Source of the DNA: Aphrocallistes beatrix
Lineage: Eukaryota; Porifera; Hexactinellida; Sceptrulophora; Aphrocallistidae
Assembly (NCBI GenBank): GCA_963281255.1
Contig: OY725488.1
Coordinates: 992,001-1,056,000, forward strand
Reading direction: 5' to 3'
DNA: 64,000 nucleotides
Part shown: positions 12,037 to 22,202 of the stretch, piece by piece
Numbering within the stretch: the first letter of the stretch is position 1
How the letters are laid out: every line of letters starts with the position of its first letter
Notes under the pieces: model-generated
Databases searched by the model: none
What the model saw: only the letters and a program-made list of their open reading frames with translations
What the model was told of the DNA's origin: nothing
Translations under genes and position numbers: made by a program

Positions 12037-12531
12037 ATACCTCCAATATTGTCATCGTCATTAATACAACCAGCATGACTATCTAATTATGTTTCAGGTG
12101 CAGGGAATTTATAACTGTTGATGAGATATTCAGTCGATATTTCAAAATATCCTGACGGATAACTTATTGAGATTTGAGACATCAATGTTTTAGATGTCAG
12201 CCCCTAGAAGCCCCATCAATTGGTTAATGATCCTCAAAGTTCGGTGCCCCTGGGCAGAACAGTGCCATGTCGGAATAAAGGAGGGGTTCTGGGAAAAGTG
12301 GACTGTCACGGAATGTATGAACCCCCGAAATATGTAGACCCCCCTCAGAACTAATATTTCAGAGTTATACACTGAAATATATGGACCACTCTGAAATGAT
12401 TAGTCTCCCAGGTGCTGAAATTATTTATTCCCTCAAATCATAAAGCAATATTATTGTGATAAAACACATCTGAATTGCAGTTAAGAGGAATACAGTAGAA
12501 CTTGATATAGCGGTCACCTGTACTATAACTA

Positions 12532-13464
12532 GGGTTGGGAATGGGATGAATTTGTCCGGGTTTGGAGAATTTTGAGTCCTGTCCGACTACTCACTACTCA
12601 GGACTGTCAATATATTCTATCCGTATCTAAGTTATTTAGTTAGCTATTGCTCTGTTGCAAACGTGTCACTCTCTAATATTTGAAGAAAGAGTGCAAGTTT
12701 GTGAAATTTGGATTATTACTGATTTGTAATGCTACCATAGCGTACGTAATACTACTGAGTACTGACCCTAACTGCCTAACATGTTGAAAATTGCCAAAGC
12801 GAGTGAGAAGTATTCTTAGTATTAGTCTTCTTAGTAGTCTTAGTAATTTATTAGTACAGTGGAACCTCCGTAATCCGACACCTCTGTAATCCGACATTTC
12901 TCTAAACCGACATTATTTCTGTTCACGGATCGTTTTTCTATAGAAAACAACCTCTATAATCCGACACCTCGCTATTCCGGAATCCGACAATTTAATGATT
13001 TTCCAGTAATGCAAATTCGACCTCCATAATCCGACAAATTATTCATCTATCAAAAAATGTCGGATTATGGAGGGGTTATTTTACCTCTTTGATCAGACAA
13101 ATTATTCGTCTGTCAAATATTGTCGGATTGTGGAGGTTATTTTACCTCTATAATCCGACATTTTGCTGATTTTCCACAAATGTCGGATTATGGAGGTTAT
13201 TCGATAATCCGACAATTTGCTAATCCGACATTTTTTTCGTCTCCCATTGAATGTCGGATGATGGAGGTTCCACTGTAGTATTAGAATTCTTAGTACGTAT
13301 TACATTAATAGTATTCTTGGTATCCACAGAGCACGACGCTACTGGTAGCCACAATAATATTTTGTATTAATCGAAGACTGAACTGCAGCAACAGGTAGTA
13401 CATATGGTTAATTTTTTAGAGAATAAATTATGTCCGGGTTTGGACTTTGAAAATCTGGCAACCC
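12532..13464. mobile_element. Candidate DNA element with 6-bp target duplication TAACTA
   Basis: Ends read GGGTTG...CAACCC and are flanked on both sides by TAACTA (12526-12531 and 13465-13470). Terminal regions share the phrase 'gtccgggtttgga'. No transposase is seen. A second MITE (12857-13275) sits inside it. Boundaries rest on the short terminal repeat and duplication only. Confidence 0.45.
12857..13275. mobile_element. Tigger/pogo-type MITE, TA-flanked
   Basis: Terminal inverted repeats CAGTGGAACCTCC.../...GGAGGTTCCACTG are flanked by TA on both sides, as expected of Tc1/mariner-pogo elements. The interior is built of alternating direct and inverted copies of the TIR-like phrase 'ataatccgaca', so the whole element can fold into hairpins. 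No coding capacity. A second copy is at 30118-30920. Confidence 0.8.
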
Positions 13465-14190
13465 TAACTATAACGTTCACTTAAAATAGTCCCATGGTCG
13501 ACTTTCCATTTACAATTAGACCCCCAAGACCTGTATAACGGCGGTCCATATATTTCACAGGGCCGGCGCCACCGGGGGTGTCCTGGGTGTCCAGATACCC
13601 ACTGCGTCCTGTTTTATCATATTGTACAATATGTATCCCTCCATAAATGGACACCCACTTTCAGGGAAATCCCTCTTAGGACACCCACTGCCGATAAAAC
13701 ATGGCGCCGGCCATGTTTCAGTATAACAACACTGAAATATTGGTTCCAAGGAGGGGCCCAAATATTCCGAAAGATAAGGACCGGGGGAATCATTCTTCTA
13801 ATCAGGATCAAATTGGTGTCAAATTCGGTTACTTTGGGACATTTCACTATAGTATACTACTAGATTTAAAAAAATTCACACTTAAGAAACTCTAATATTA
13901 ATATTATCGATGTACGATCATATTTAACCTTCCCAACTCTCTAGTCACAGCTTCACTATCGGCCTGGCCTGTCTACCGACATTTCTTTCTCATTATTTTC
14001 TCACTGGAATTGAATTGAAAGATAATTACCAAAGAGAAAATGCCTTCAAATCAAGGGTGATAGTCGTAAACCCTTGGCATGTCTACTATTTGTGTCATGT
14101 TTTTGTCTTTCTATAATGGCACCAAGGTATCACATCTATGTAGTAGTCTCTCTCTGCGCCAATGTACTATTTATTGCATCATATTGTTAA

Positions 14191-14338
14191 TTTTTGCCAA
14201 TTCATTTTTCGACATCTAATAGTGAAACAATGGATAAAATTATTGCATCAATACTGGAAATTTTATCCTATCAGTATTGATGCAATAAATATATTCATTG
14301 TTTTACTATTGAATGTGTCGTAAAAGTGATTGACAAAA
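14191..14338. repeat. Long hairpin / foldback MITE
   Basis: Two arms of about 65 bp with few mismatches: TTTTTGCCAATTC... GACATCTAATAGTGAAACAA against its inverse around 14265-14338, centred near 14260. It is probably a foldback element. Confidence 0.6.
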
Positions 14339-14627
14339 TTAAGTGCCTTCTAATAACATTGGGTCACCTGCCATGTTTTGACCATATTGTATTTTATTTA
14401 GTCTATTACGCATGCACAGGAAGTATTTGTGCGTATATATACTTTTAATAAATTCCTCTGAAGTAAATATAAATAATTTATCTCGAGTAGCCAGGACCGG
14501 CAGAAGAGATGTGGCAAAGTATTCAACAAGTGTCTGTGTCTATATGCCCACGTATTTTATTTTTTAGCCTACATGTAGCTTTCTTAAACTTGGACAAGCC
14601 ATGATAAATATTAAGGAGCCATTAGTA

Positions 14628-14962
14628 CAGCGGTTTCCAACCTTTTTTTGACTGTGGACCCCCTTATAGCAATTTCCTATATTCTGTGGACCCCCTCATA
14701 TTAACCGTAATACAGTAGAACTCAGTTAGTACGTACTCGGGATACAACGTACTTCGGCTTAGTACGTACTCATTTCTCTGAATCAGAATTCATTTATTAT
14801 ATAGATTCCTATGTAATATCAACTCGGTTAGTACGTACTTTTTTCCGCTTCCCGGAGGGGTACGTACTAACCGAGTTCTACTGTACAAATTTCGAATTCT
14901 GTGGACCCCCTGATATCTCTGGACCACTAAGGGGTCCATGGACCCCAGGTTGGGAACCACTG
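14628..14962. mobile_element. hAT-type non-autonomous element
   Basis: Ends CAGCGGTTTCCAACC and GGTTGGGAACCACTG resemble hAT (Charlie-like) termini. Flanking octamers CATTAGTA and CATTGACT are only half identical, so the duplication is decayed. Internal 'gtggaccccct' phrases repeat in inverted orientation. Another MITE (14713-14883) is inserted in it. Confidence 0.6.
14713..14883. mobile_element. Second Tigger/pogo-type MITE family, TA-flanked
   Basis: TIRs CAGTAGAACTC(A/G)GTTAGTACGT and the inverse, flanked by TA on both sides; 171 bp, no coding capacity. Nested within the hAT-like element. Confidence 0.75.
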
Positions 14963-15103
14963 CATTGACTTGGTCCAAATACAAGAAAAGTATTAGAATA
15001 ACAATTTTTAAATAAAACTAAAACTCTAATGAGGCAGTAACTACTGTGAACATTTTAGTCAGAACTAACATGAGTTTATTTTTCATTAGCAAAATAAAAT
15101 TGT

Positions 15104-16348
15104 ATGGCAACTGCCCATGAATCAGAACGGGACTCCAATGAACCGCCTCCAGTGGAGTCAGGCTCTCTTGAATTGGAGCAAAAGATTAATGAACTACAAA
15201 GAAGAATAAAGGAGACATTTTCAGAGCTCATCTACTGTTTAGATCAACGTATGCATTGCCTTTTGAAAGAACTCCAAGATTTGAAGTCTGAGACTTTCTC
15301 TAAAGCAGATGAGAAAATAAGCATTGAGAAAGAAGGGAAAGAGATCAGTGAAATGCTCTCTACCAAAGTCAAGGGGAATGTGATCTCGGAAATCTGGGAG
15401 GGAACTCGTAAGACATTTGATGCTAAAGTAATGGAATATACGAACGTGTCACCCACCTTTGATTACGACTTTAGGGCTCAAAACCTCGGAGAAATAAGAG
15501 AGATGATATTGAATTTCGGAGCCATTCAGTCTACCAATCTTGACTATACTAAAATAAAAAGTCCTAAACTTTTTTTTGGAAAAAGTGGCGAAGGGAGCAT
15601 TGTCAGTCCGAGAGCGCTGGCCGTTGATAGCAACGAGAGGATATTCATAGCAGACCAGAAGAGGCATTCTATTCATGTCTACTCCAACCGCGGAAACTTC
15701 CTGATAGAATTCGGCAAAGAATTGCTAGAGTATCCGTGGGGAGTATGCTGTAGCGAAGATAAAGTGTTTGTCACTGATCATCAACTGCATTCCGTATTTA
15801 GCTTCAACATCTCAACTTTCTCTTTCATTAAAAGAGCATGCAGTATCGGCTCACGTATCCGAGAACTCAACTCCCCAACCTCGGTCAACTTCGATGCTAA
15901 AGAAAAAGAAATTTACGTCGCAGACTACCTGAATAACCGTATCGCCATTTTTGACCCAGACCTGAACTTCAAACGCCACCTGCTTGAGAATTTGGTAGAA
16001 GGGCCCATTTGTGTGAATGTTACCGAAAAACGAGTCTTCATTCTAGAGTGTAGGTCTCCCAACTTTCGAAGCTACTTCAAGGACGGTACTAATCGGGTAG
16101 ATCACTACTCGATCGGAAAGAAAGTAGTGATCAAGTCGATGCTGTTCTTTTGCGTGGACAGTCGAAACAACTTGATTCTCAGTGAGTACGGGAGCCACTG
16201 CATCCGCGTGATCAACTTCAAAGGTGAATGTATCGCGTCAATCGGCAATGATCGGCTGCTCCAGCCCGCTGGAATCTGCCTCTCACAAGCGGGCGACGGG
16301 ATCATTGTGGTCACGAATCATAAACTCTCCCCCATACACCTCTATTAG
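15104..16348 (+). CDS. Coiled-coil/NHL-repeat protein, copy A
   Basis: Intronless, 414 residues. Residues about 22-110 form a charged heptad-rich coiled coil (QKINELQRRIKETFSEL, KISIEKEGKEISEML). From about residue 150 there are repeated beta-propeller units of NHL type: SPRALAVDSNERIFIADQKR, YPWGVCCSEDKVFVTDHQLH, SPTSVNFDAKEKEIYVADYLNNR, NLILSEYGSHCIRV and a final PAGICLSQ unit. This resembles the C-terminal half of TRIM-NHL proteins, but no RING or B-box is present, so E3 ligase activity is not implied. NHL propellers usually bind protein or RNA; the ligand here is unknown. A paralogue with the same layout lies at 48410-49651. Confidence 0.85.
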   Translation: MATAHESERDSNEPPPVESGSLELEQKINELQRRIKETFSELIYCLDQRMHCLLKELQDLKSETFSKADEKISIEKEGKEISEMLSTKVKGNVISEIWEGTRKTFDAKVMEYTNVSPTFDYDFRAQNLGEIREMILNFGAIQSTNLDYTKIKSPKLFFGKSGEGSIVSPRALAVDSNERIFIADQKRHSIHVYSNRGNFLIEFGKELLEYPWGVCCSEDKVFVTDHQLHSVFSFNISTFSFIKRACSIGSRIRELNSPTSVNFDAKEKEIYVADYLNNRIAIFDPDLNFKRHLLENLVEGPICVNVTEKRVFILECRSPNFRSYFKDGTNRVDHYSIGKKVVIKSMLFFCVDSRNNLILSEYGSHCIRVINFKGECIASIGNDRLLQPAGICLSQAGDGIIVVTNHKLSPIHLY

Positions 16349-16722
16349 GTTTATTACGTTAGTGCTCTGATTACGTATAAAGGAAGCTCGGTTATTTGCT
16401 CGTTATTTACATTATATTATAATGCTTTTTATGTTACATACATAGGCTTAGACAGAAGATTAAATATCTTTATTAACAAATGTCTGTTCTTTAATTAATA
16501 CCGATTCCCAACTTCTTCCGGACCATTGGTCAAGGACGTATTCTATCAAGCATTTATAGTTACACACAAAGTCTATTTATTCGAAATAAGGATTAGCTTC
16601 ATCCTTAGGCATGACTAACTACCAAGTGAGCAAGTGAGACTGAGTGTAGAATTTAATAATACGTAAACTGAACAAACGAATAAGAATATACAATCAATAA
16701 GTGGCCGAGTTAAGCGGTGGAC
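16349..16722. other. Convergent intergenic spacer
   Basis: 374 bp between the convergent NHL gene and CCDC138; probably both 3' UTRs. Nothing else seen. Confidence 0.4.
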
Positions 16723-19700
16723 TCAGGAGTTGTGTCTAGCTAGTGCGTTGTTAGCTAACACAGATTCTAAATTAAGTTTCAAGAAAGTCTGTCCAGGCTC
16801 CAGACTCCTGATGACCTCGGCGCAGGAATGCTCGAGACCTGACCTCTCGAACAGCTTGAGACTGTGAGGGAGCTTGGACAGACGCTGTAGTATCACAGCT
16901 AACTTCTCCTTCAGAGCTTCGTCGAGCCTCTCATCGATGAGAAGGTGTGAAGTGGCGCGGAAAAAGTGGTCGTTGCAGAGCGCAAGCGAGAACTGCAGTG
17001 AAGACTGCGTCTGGTCTACCACTAGCAGTAGTAGTGTCAGGATGGAATTCGTGAATAATATCCTGTGAGGACAATGCTAATCGCTTATTTCATGAGATAA
17101 ATACAAATTCCTACGTACGTACCTGTTCTGTGAGGTGAAGTGTACGAGCAGTATGTCAGTGATCTTGTAGGCGAGCACGACCTCTCTCGCTTTCACATCC
17201 CTGAGTTCGTTCCTGAAGAGATCGTAGGTGTGGCTACAGGTGTCGGCTTGCGAAAGTGTCTGGAGAACGATCAAACTGCTCAACACCCTCACTTCAAGGC
17301 TCGGGGAGAGTAAGAAGAGATGCTCTGGACTCTAGAGGAGAGGTTCTTAAGAATAGGATCAGCGGGGTGCAGAATCTTATTTACTGGCACTGATACTTAC
17401 TTTTCTCTAATATAGTACATACGTATGAGTTTATTGATTTATTTTGCATCTAAACTTTGAATGGTACCTTTCCTTTGCAAATATTCCCTCTCGATGCATT
17501 CTGTACAGGAGAGAAGCACTCCTCTCCTATCCGTCTGAGTGTCGCAGTGATGTGGGTGGCACTGGCACTGCCATCCTGCTGCCTCTTGTAATGGTAGAGA
17601 CTCCAGTAGTAGAATCGCACCAGCACGAGCTCGTGGTTGCGGCTGAGAGAGGAGAAGTAGCGCATCACTTCTGAGAGGGAGGAGAGGAGACGCGTCACCC
17701 TGAGAGAGAGCTTTGAGTTGCTAGATTCAGGGAGATGAGAAGGGGACAGGATAGAGTCGGTTAGCCAGGAGAGAGTGATAAATAAACTGTCAGTGTAGGC
17801 CTGAAAAGACAACATTGTTCGATGATACTTGTAATATACGCGTACACATTCAAAATGTAGCGGAAACATGGCTTTATAAATAAATACTAATAGTAGTGCG
17901 ACTAGCAAACACTTTGTGTCCGCAGAGTCGCCCTACGAGCGCATAGGTGGCATAGGTGCCAAGTGTGGACACCTAGGGGGCGTGGTGTCGGGCAGTGGAG
18001 CAGTGGAGGAAGCTGTGGTATTCACATAAACTTATAGGTTACAACTAAACACCAAAATTATGTTAATTGAGTCTAGATATATTTCCCAATTACATTTTTA
18101 CGTATTTCACTATAGTCCGAGATTTTATTTCCCCTAGGCGACAAATAATAGCTGTAGATCGATATTTGAGCGTCTAAAATTTAAGTAATTGGAAAATCTA
18201 TACCCCTAATTAACCAGGTCAAAATAATAATTATATAATAATTATATAATAATTATATAATAATTATATAATTATATATCTTATATATTAAAACGCTAGG
18301 ATTTTTTGCTTTTGTTTGTTTGTTTGTCCGAATTGATTGAAGAATTGGCAAGTCGTAGAGATACGAAAATTAGCATGTAGGTGGGACATGTCACGTTTTG
18401 AAAACGTGACATGCCACAAATTAGAACGTGACATGTCACGTTTTCAAAACGTGACATGTCACAAATCAAAACGCGACATGTCACAAATTAAAACGTGACA
18501 TGTCATAAATTAAAACGTGACATGTCATAAATTAAAACGTGACATGTCACAAATTAAAACGTGACATGTCACGTTTTAAAACGTGACATGTCACGTTTTC
18601 AAAAAGTGAGATGTCACAAATTAAAACGTGACATGTCATAAATTAAAACGTGACATGTCACAAATTAGAACGTGACATGTCACAAATTAAAACGCGACAT
18701 GTCACAAATTAAAACGTGACATGTCACAAATTAAAACGTGACATGTCACAAATTAAAACGCGACATGTCACAAATTAAAACGCGACATGTCATAAATTAA
18801 AACGTGACATGTCACGTTTTCAAAACGTGACATGTCACAAATTAGAACGTGACATGTCACGTTTTCAAAACGTGACATGTCACAAATTAAAACGTGACAT
18901 GCCATAAATTAAAACGTGACATGTCACAAATTAAAACGTGACTTGTCACGTTTTAATTTGTGACATGTTTTTTTCACAACTCTTCTATACAATACTATGT
19001 GCGGCTTCACTCTCACAATATAAATCATTGTACGACACTATTGTAGGCTGTCATTGTTATTAATACTTCAAAGCAATAACTTATAAAGATCTCTCAATTA
19101 TATTATAGTGTATAGCAATAAAAATGTTTTTGTGTATATTTTAACACCATTTGATGAATTTTAAAAAATCGATAGAGACTAGCTTCCAACGGTTGACATG
19201 GGGTTTTTAGGGGTGTAAATTTCGAATATTATATTTTCAGATCAATATGATACATTTTTTGTTTACTTTTGTGTACAATAGGTACATAAAGTAAACAAAT
19301 CTCAAAAATATGCCAAAGACTAGCCTGCAACGGTTGACATGGGGTTTTCAGGAGTGTAGAGTTCGAATATCATATCTTCAGATCAATATGATAATTTTTT
19401 AAAACTTTTGTTTACATTAGATACATAAAGTAAACAAATTACAAAAATAGGTTAGATACTGGCTTCCAACGGTTGACATGGGGTTTTTAAGTGTGTAGAT
19501 CTCGAATATTATATTTTCAGATCGATATGATAAATTATTTGTTTAATTTTGTTTACAATATTTATATAAAGTAAACAAATTCCCAAAATAGGCTAGATTG
19601 AGTAACTCCAGGCGCCCGCAGGGAGACTCTGCGGACACGAAGAGTCCGCAAGCCGCGCAGCGCAAGCAAGCGAAGCGCGTTTGTATTTAATAAATAGTAT

Positions 19701-20470
19701 ACACCCGTATTTGAGGTACCTGCGATGGAGTCTGCTTCTTTTTGATTTCTCGAGGCGTCTCGGCCTGTACTGACTTCGAAGAGTTATCTCTCTCCAAACA
19801 AGGTTCAGACACGTGTATCTGTAGGGCAGAAGTTGATTGGAGAGATTCTACCTTCAGTCTCTTTAAGCTCGTCACTCTCCCTTGTAGAGATGCGATCTCT
19901 CTTTCTAACTTATCATTCTTAATCTACAAGTATAATAGAAAGAAATGTGATTAGAGAAGTGGTTAGATGGATTGCTACTCAATATTTAATTACTTTGAGG
20001 TCTGCCATTTGTTGCCTCAACACATCATTTCCTTCTCGCACGTAGTTAAACGAATTCTTCAATCTATGATTCTCCTGTCCCTTTTCTTTCAAGTTCCCTC
20101 TCAACTCACTCAACACCTTTCCGTGGTCTTCTTCCAAATCATTCCATCTCTTAGCCACTTCATTATTTGCGATGTTGTTCAGATTCTTGTGGGTTTCCCA
20201 AGCAGTCGTTTCCAGACCCAGTAGTCTCTCTTCTCTCTGTCTCAACTGTCCTTCCCACTCTTTCAGTTTATCTCTCTCCTCTTCAAGCCGCCCCTTCACG
20301 AAACTCAGTTCCTTCACCAGGGATTGGCTCACTGACTGGTTGCTCTCATTGGATGGAGACTCTGAGGGGCGTGTGAGGTAGGAGGGGTGCCTACTCAGGT
20401 TACCCAGCAGACTGAGGTCATTATCTCGCTTCCCCTCACTGCTGTCATCGCTATACCCCACTAGGTCCAT
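16723..20470 (-). CDS. CCDC138: CCDC138-like coiled-coil protein, 5 coding exons
   Basis: CCDC138 is a poorly characterised, centrosome/cilium-associated coiled-coil protein. Exons on the minus strand: 20470-19994, 19923-19720, 17800-17468, 17331-17123, 17062-16723; phases agree (0, 0, 0, 2) and give about 520 residues (human 665). The first two exons encode coiled coil (LVKELSFVKGRLEEERDKLK, KLEREIASLQGRVTSLKRL). The last three encode the conserved helical C-terminal domain: ATLRRIGEE, RVLSSLIVLQTLSQADT, KLAVILQRLSKLPHSLKLFE, matching recalled vertebrate CCDC138 blocks such as LSSLIVLRTVTQAD. The third exon could instead end at a GTACAG site at 17506. The 1.9-kb second intron (17801-19719) is filled by satellite and transposon-like repeats. 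An additional exon hidden there cannot be excluded. Confidence 0.8.
18223..18292. repeat. AT microsatellite (ATAATTAT)n
   Basis: Low-complexity run of ATAATTAT-type units leading into the repeat block in the CCDC138 intron. Confidence 0.85.
18383..18968. repeat. Palindromic 22-bp satellite array in CCDC138 intron
   Basis: About 25-30 units of roughly 22 bp, consensus ACGTGACATGTCAC plus AAATTAAA, with variants in which the spacer is GTTTTCAAA. The core GTGACATGTCAC is a perfect palindrome, and adjacent units in inverted orientation form longer AACGTGACATGTCACGTT hairpins. Confidence 0.9.
19176..19600. repeat. Three tandem copies of a ~140-bp repeat
   Basis: Three copies begin near 19176, 19317 and 19457, each with CAACGGTTGACATGGGGTTTT, then TTCGAATAT..TATTTTCAGATC and a TTTGTTTAC...TAAAGTAAACAAAT segment. 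Noncoding. Confidence 0.85.
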
Positions 20471-20949
20471 TACAATATTATCACTAAGAACTTCCTAAGA
20501 GATCAGTTACACTAATCTAGTAATTAATTTCAACGTTTAATGGATAATTTTAACGTTGCAAAAATCAACAATTATATACACTTTCTAGAAAATTCACCCT
20601 AGCTTTAGAGATGAGGAGAAATCCGTGAGCTACACCATAACTACATCCGATCGTGCTTAGTTAAAACATTTCATTAATCAACTTCAAATGGTCTAGGTGG
20701 AAGTGTAAAATAGCTAAAGCTAACCGTATTATCCATAGTCTAGGTGCGTATCGAATACCTATGCGGACAGTCTGCACACAATAAGCGCAAACAAGCGAGA
20801 TCGCTTGTAGACATTATCTTGTTACACGACTATGTTCCAGTTCTACAACTCAAATAGTGCACATTTGTCCTACATTTTTGTTACGAAATGTTGCTCAATA
20901 TAACAAAATAATCTCAAAAGCATTAAATATAGAATATCCCAATCAATGA
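20471..20949. other. Intergenic spacer
   Basis: About 480 bp between the CCDC138 start and the selenoprotein M SECIS, both on the minus strand. Should hold the CCDC138 promoter. No coding signal. Confidence 0.4.
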
Positions 20950-21025
20950 ACTCCTCCTCTGCCTCGAAAGATCAGCACTGCACCGCATTTATTTGAGTGT
21001 AGCGCGTCATGTTAGAGGAATTGAA
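20950..21025 (-). promoter_or_regulatory. SECIS element in selenoprotein M 3' UTR
   Basis: On the minus strand, 36 nt after the stop codon, ATGA (21010-21007) is followed by GCGCTACAC, an unpaired AAA (20994-20992), then GTGCAGTGC and TGAT (20974-20971). GCGCTACAC pairs with GTGCAGTGC at 8 of 9 positions (one G-U, one A-C mismatch), giving helix II with the ATGA/TGA non-Watson-Crick quartet at its base and AAA in the apical bulge or loop. Flanking CCTCT and AGAGG can form helix I. This is the animal SECIS layout and fits the in-frame TGA upstream. Confidence 0.8.
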
Positions 21026-21045
21026 GAGAATTTCGTTGATCGTGA

Positions 21046-21390
21046 TTACAGCTCTCCATCTGCAGTGGCTTGACCATGAGAGAACAATAGTCCATAGCTA
21101 ACCACCAGTTCGATTATCTCCGCCTTCTTCATGCCTGAAACTGCTACCTTCTCAATCAGGTCATCCGTATCGGAATAGAAACTGATCTGTGGGTCTCCTC
21201 CGACATACTTGACTTCAAGCTGGTCGAAGTGAGGAGCAGCGTCCGCAATGAAGCTCTTCACCTCGGGCAGCTTGTTCAGACGTCATCCACTGCAGCTTTC
21301 TAAGATAGCGTGCTTTGCTCGGACAGGTTCCTCTCCTGCCAGTGGGTGCAGCAGGAGGGCTACTAGAGAGAGGACTACCAGACCTCTCAT
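21046..21390 (-). CDS. SELENOM: Selenoprotein M, with in-frame TGA as selenocysteine
   Basis: ER thioredoxin-fold selenoprotein implicated in redox and calcium homeostasis. Reading from ATG 21390-21388 gives 114 residues in one exon: a signal peptide (MRGLVVLSLVALLLHPLAG), then LESCSGU with the TGA codon at 21285-21283 as residue 36, then LNKLPEVKSFI. This matches the human SELENOM active site CGGU followed by LNRLKEVKAFV; here the motif is C-S-G-U. The VKYVGGDPQISFYSD segment is the conserved SELENOM/SELENOF strand. The protein ends in DGEL, which could act as a KDEL-like retrieval signal (inference). A SECIS lies 36 nt downstream. Human SELENOM is 145 residues, so this one has a shorter tail. 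Ordinary prediction would miss the first 36 codons. Confidence 0.88.
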
Positions 21391-22202
21391 CACAAACAAT
21401 CTGTTATGTGCGAGTCTAGTTGATTGCTAGATAAGAGATATAATTTCGGCAAGTTCTACCTGGTAACTTTATGCTCCACCACGAGTTAAATCTTGATACG
21501 CCACTGGTTAGGGGTTATACTCATTTTGTTATTATATTAAATAAGTAAATAGGTTTGAAGCTCGATTTACGTCGTAAGTTTAGTTATTATTCCCACGAAA
21601 ATAAGAATTCCAATAATACGTAGACACTTCGAATAAATGATAACTAGCGCCAAAGAATAATAAAGAACTACTTGCATTTCAAATATATTTGTACTTATTA
21701 GATCATTACATGCTGTAAAAATATCAATCAATCACAATTCAACAAAGCAATATTAAAGTACTGAGTTAATATATAATAGTTAATAGTAACTTCATCTAAT
21801 CTCTCAAATAATCAATTCCAATAATTTGGACGCAAGAACTACATATAGATAGTATGGATCAAAAAGTGCTAATATATACATATTATTTGTGCATTCAAAG
21901 AGTAGAGGTGGAATTGAGTAGATAAGTATGTATGCGATCAGAATATAGTGCAATCTAGACCACAAGCATTGCTTGAAAATTTCTTGTTGAAAGAATCTGT
22001 CTCGCTAGACGGGATGTAGCCGGGTTCAGGATGCTGATGATTGCGCTCTTTTGTGGAATGTCTACACTATAGTTAGCTAGATAGAAGAAAATAATTTATA
22101 GCATTCCAGTGAGTTGGGATTCATAATTTGATGAAGAATTATGGTTTCAAACCATTATATTAATAACCACAAGTAATTAAATACTTACATTTTAATTTAT
22201 AT
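21391..22202. other. Intergenic, no gene seen
   Basis: About 0.8 kb of AT-rich sequence between the selenoprotein M start and the stop of the coiled-coil gene; presumably contains the SELENOM promoter. Confidence 0.4.

Larger units (their letters stand above)
11557..15103. other. Repeat-rich intergenic region
   Basis: About 3.5 kb between SDHA and the first NHL gene. No coding exon is supported. Inverted-repeat elements are listed separately; the rest (for example 13500-13850, with fragments sharing 'gaaatat' and GGCGCCGGCC motifs) looks like decayed transposon sequence. Confidence 0.5.
18280..19685. mobile_element. Composite repeat element, family shared with 45990-46712
   Basis: The left region contains 'gaattgattgaagaa' and the right end contains CTCCAGGCG, a GCGGAC...GTCCGC hairpin and AGCCGCGCAGCGCAAGCAAG. 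The same left and right blocks, with unrelated interior, recur at 45990-46712. Conserved ends with a terminal hairpin and variable cargo suggest a Helitron-like or other non-autonomous element; the class is not established. It lies within a CCDC138 intron and encloses the satellite. Confidence 0.45.

Noticed and set aside
18383..18968. CRISPR-like array
   Set aside because: Repeat units are contiguous with AT-rich 8-9 bp connectors rather than unique spacers, and the genome is eukaryotic; it is a satellite.
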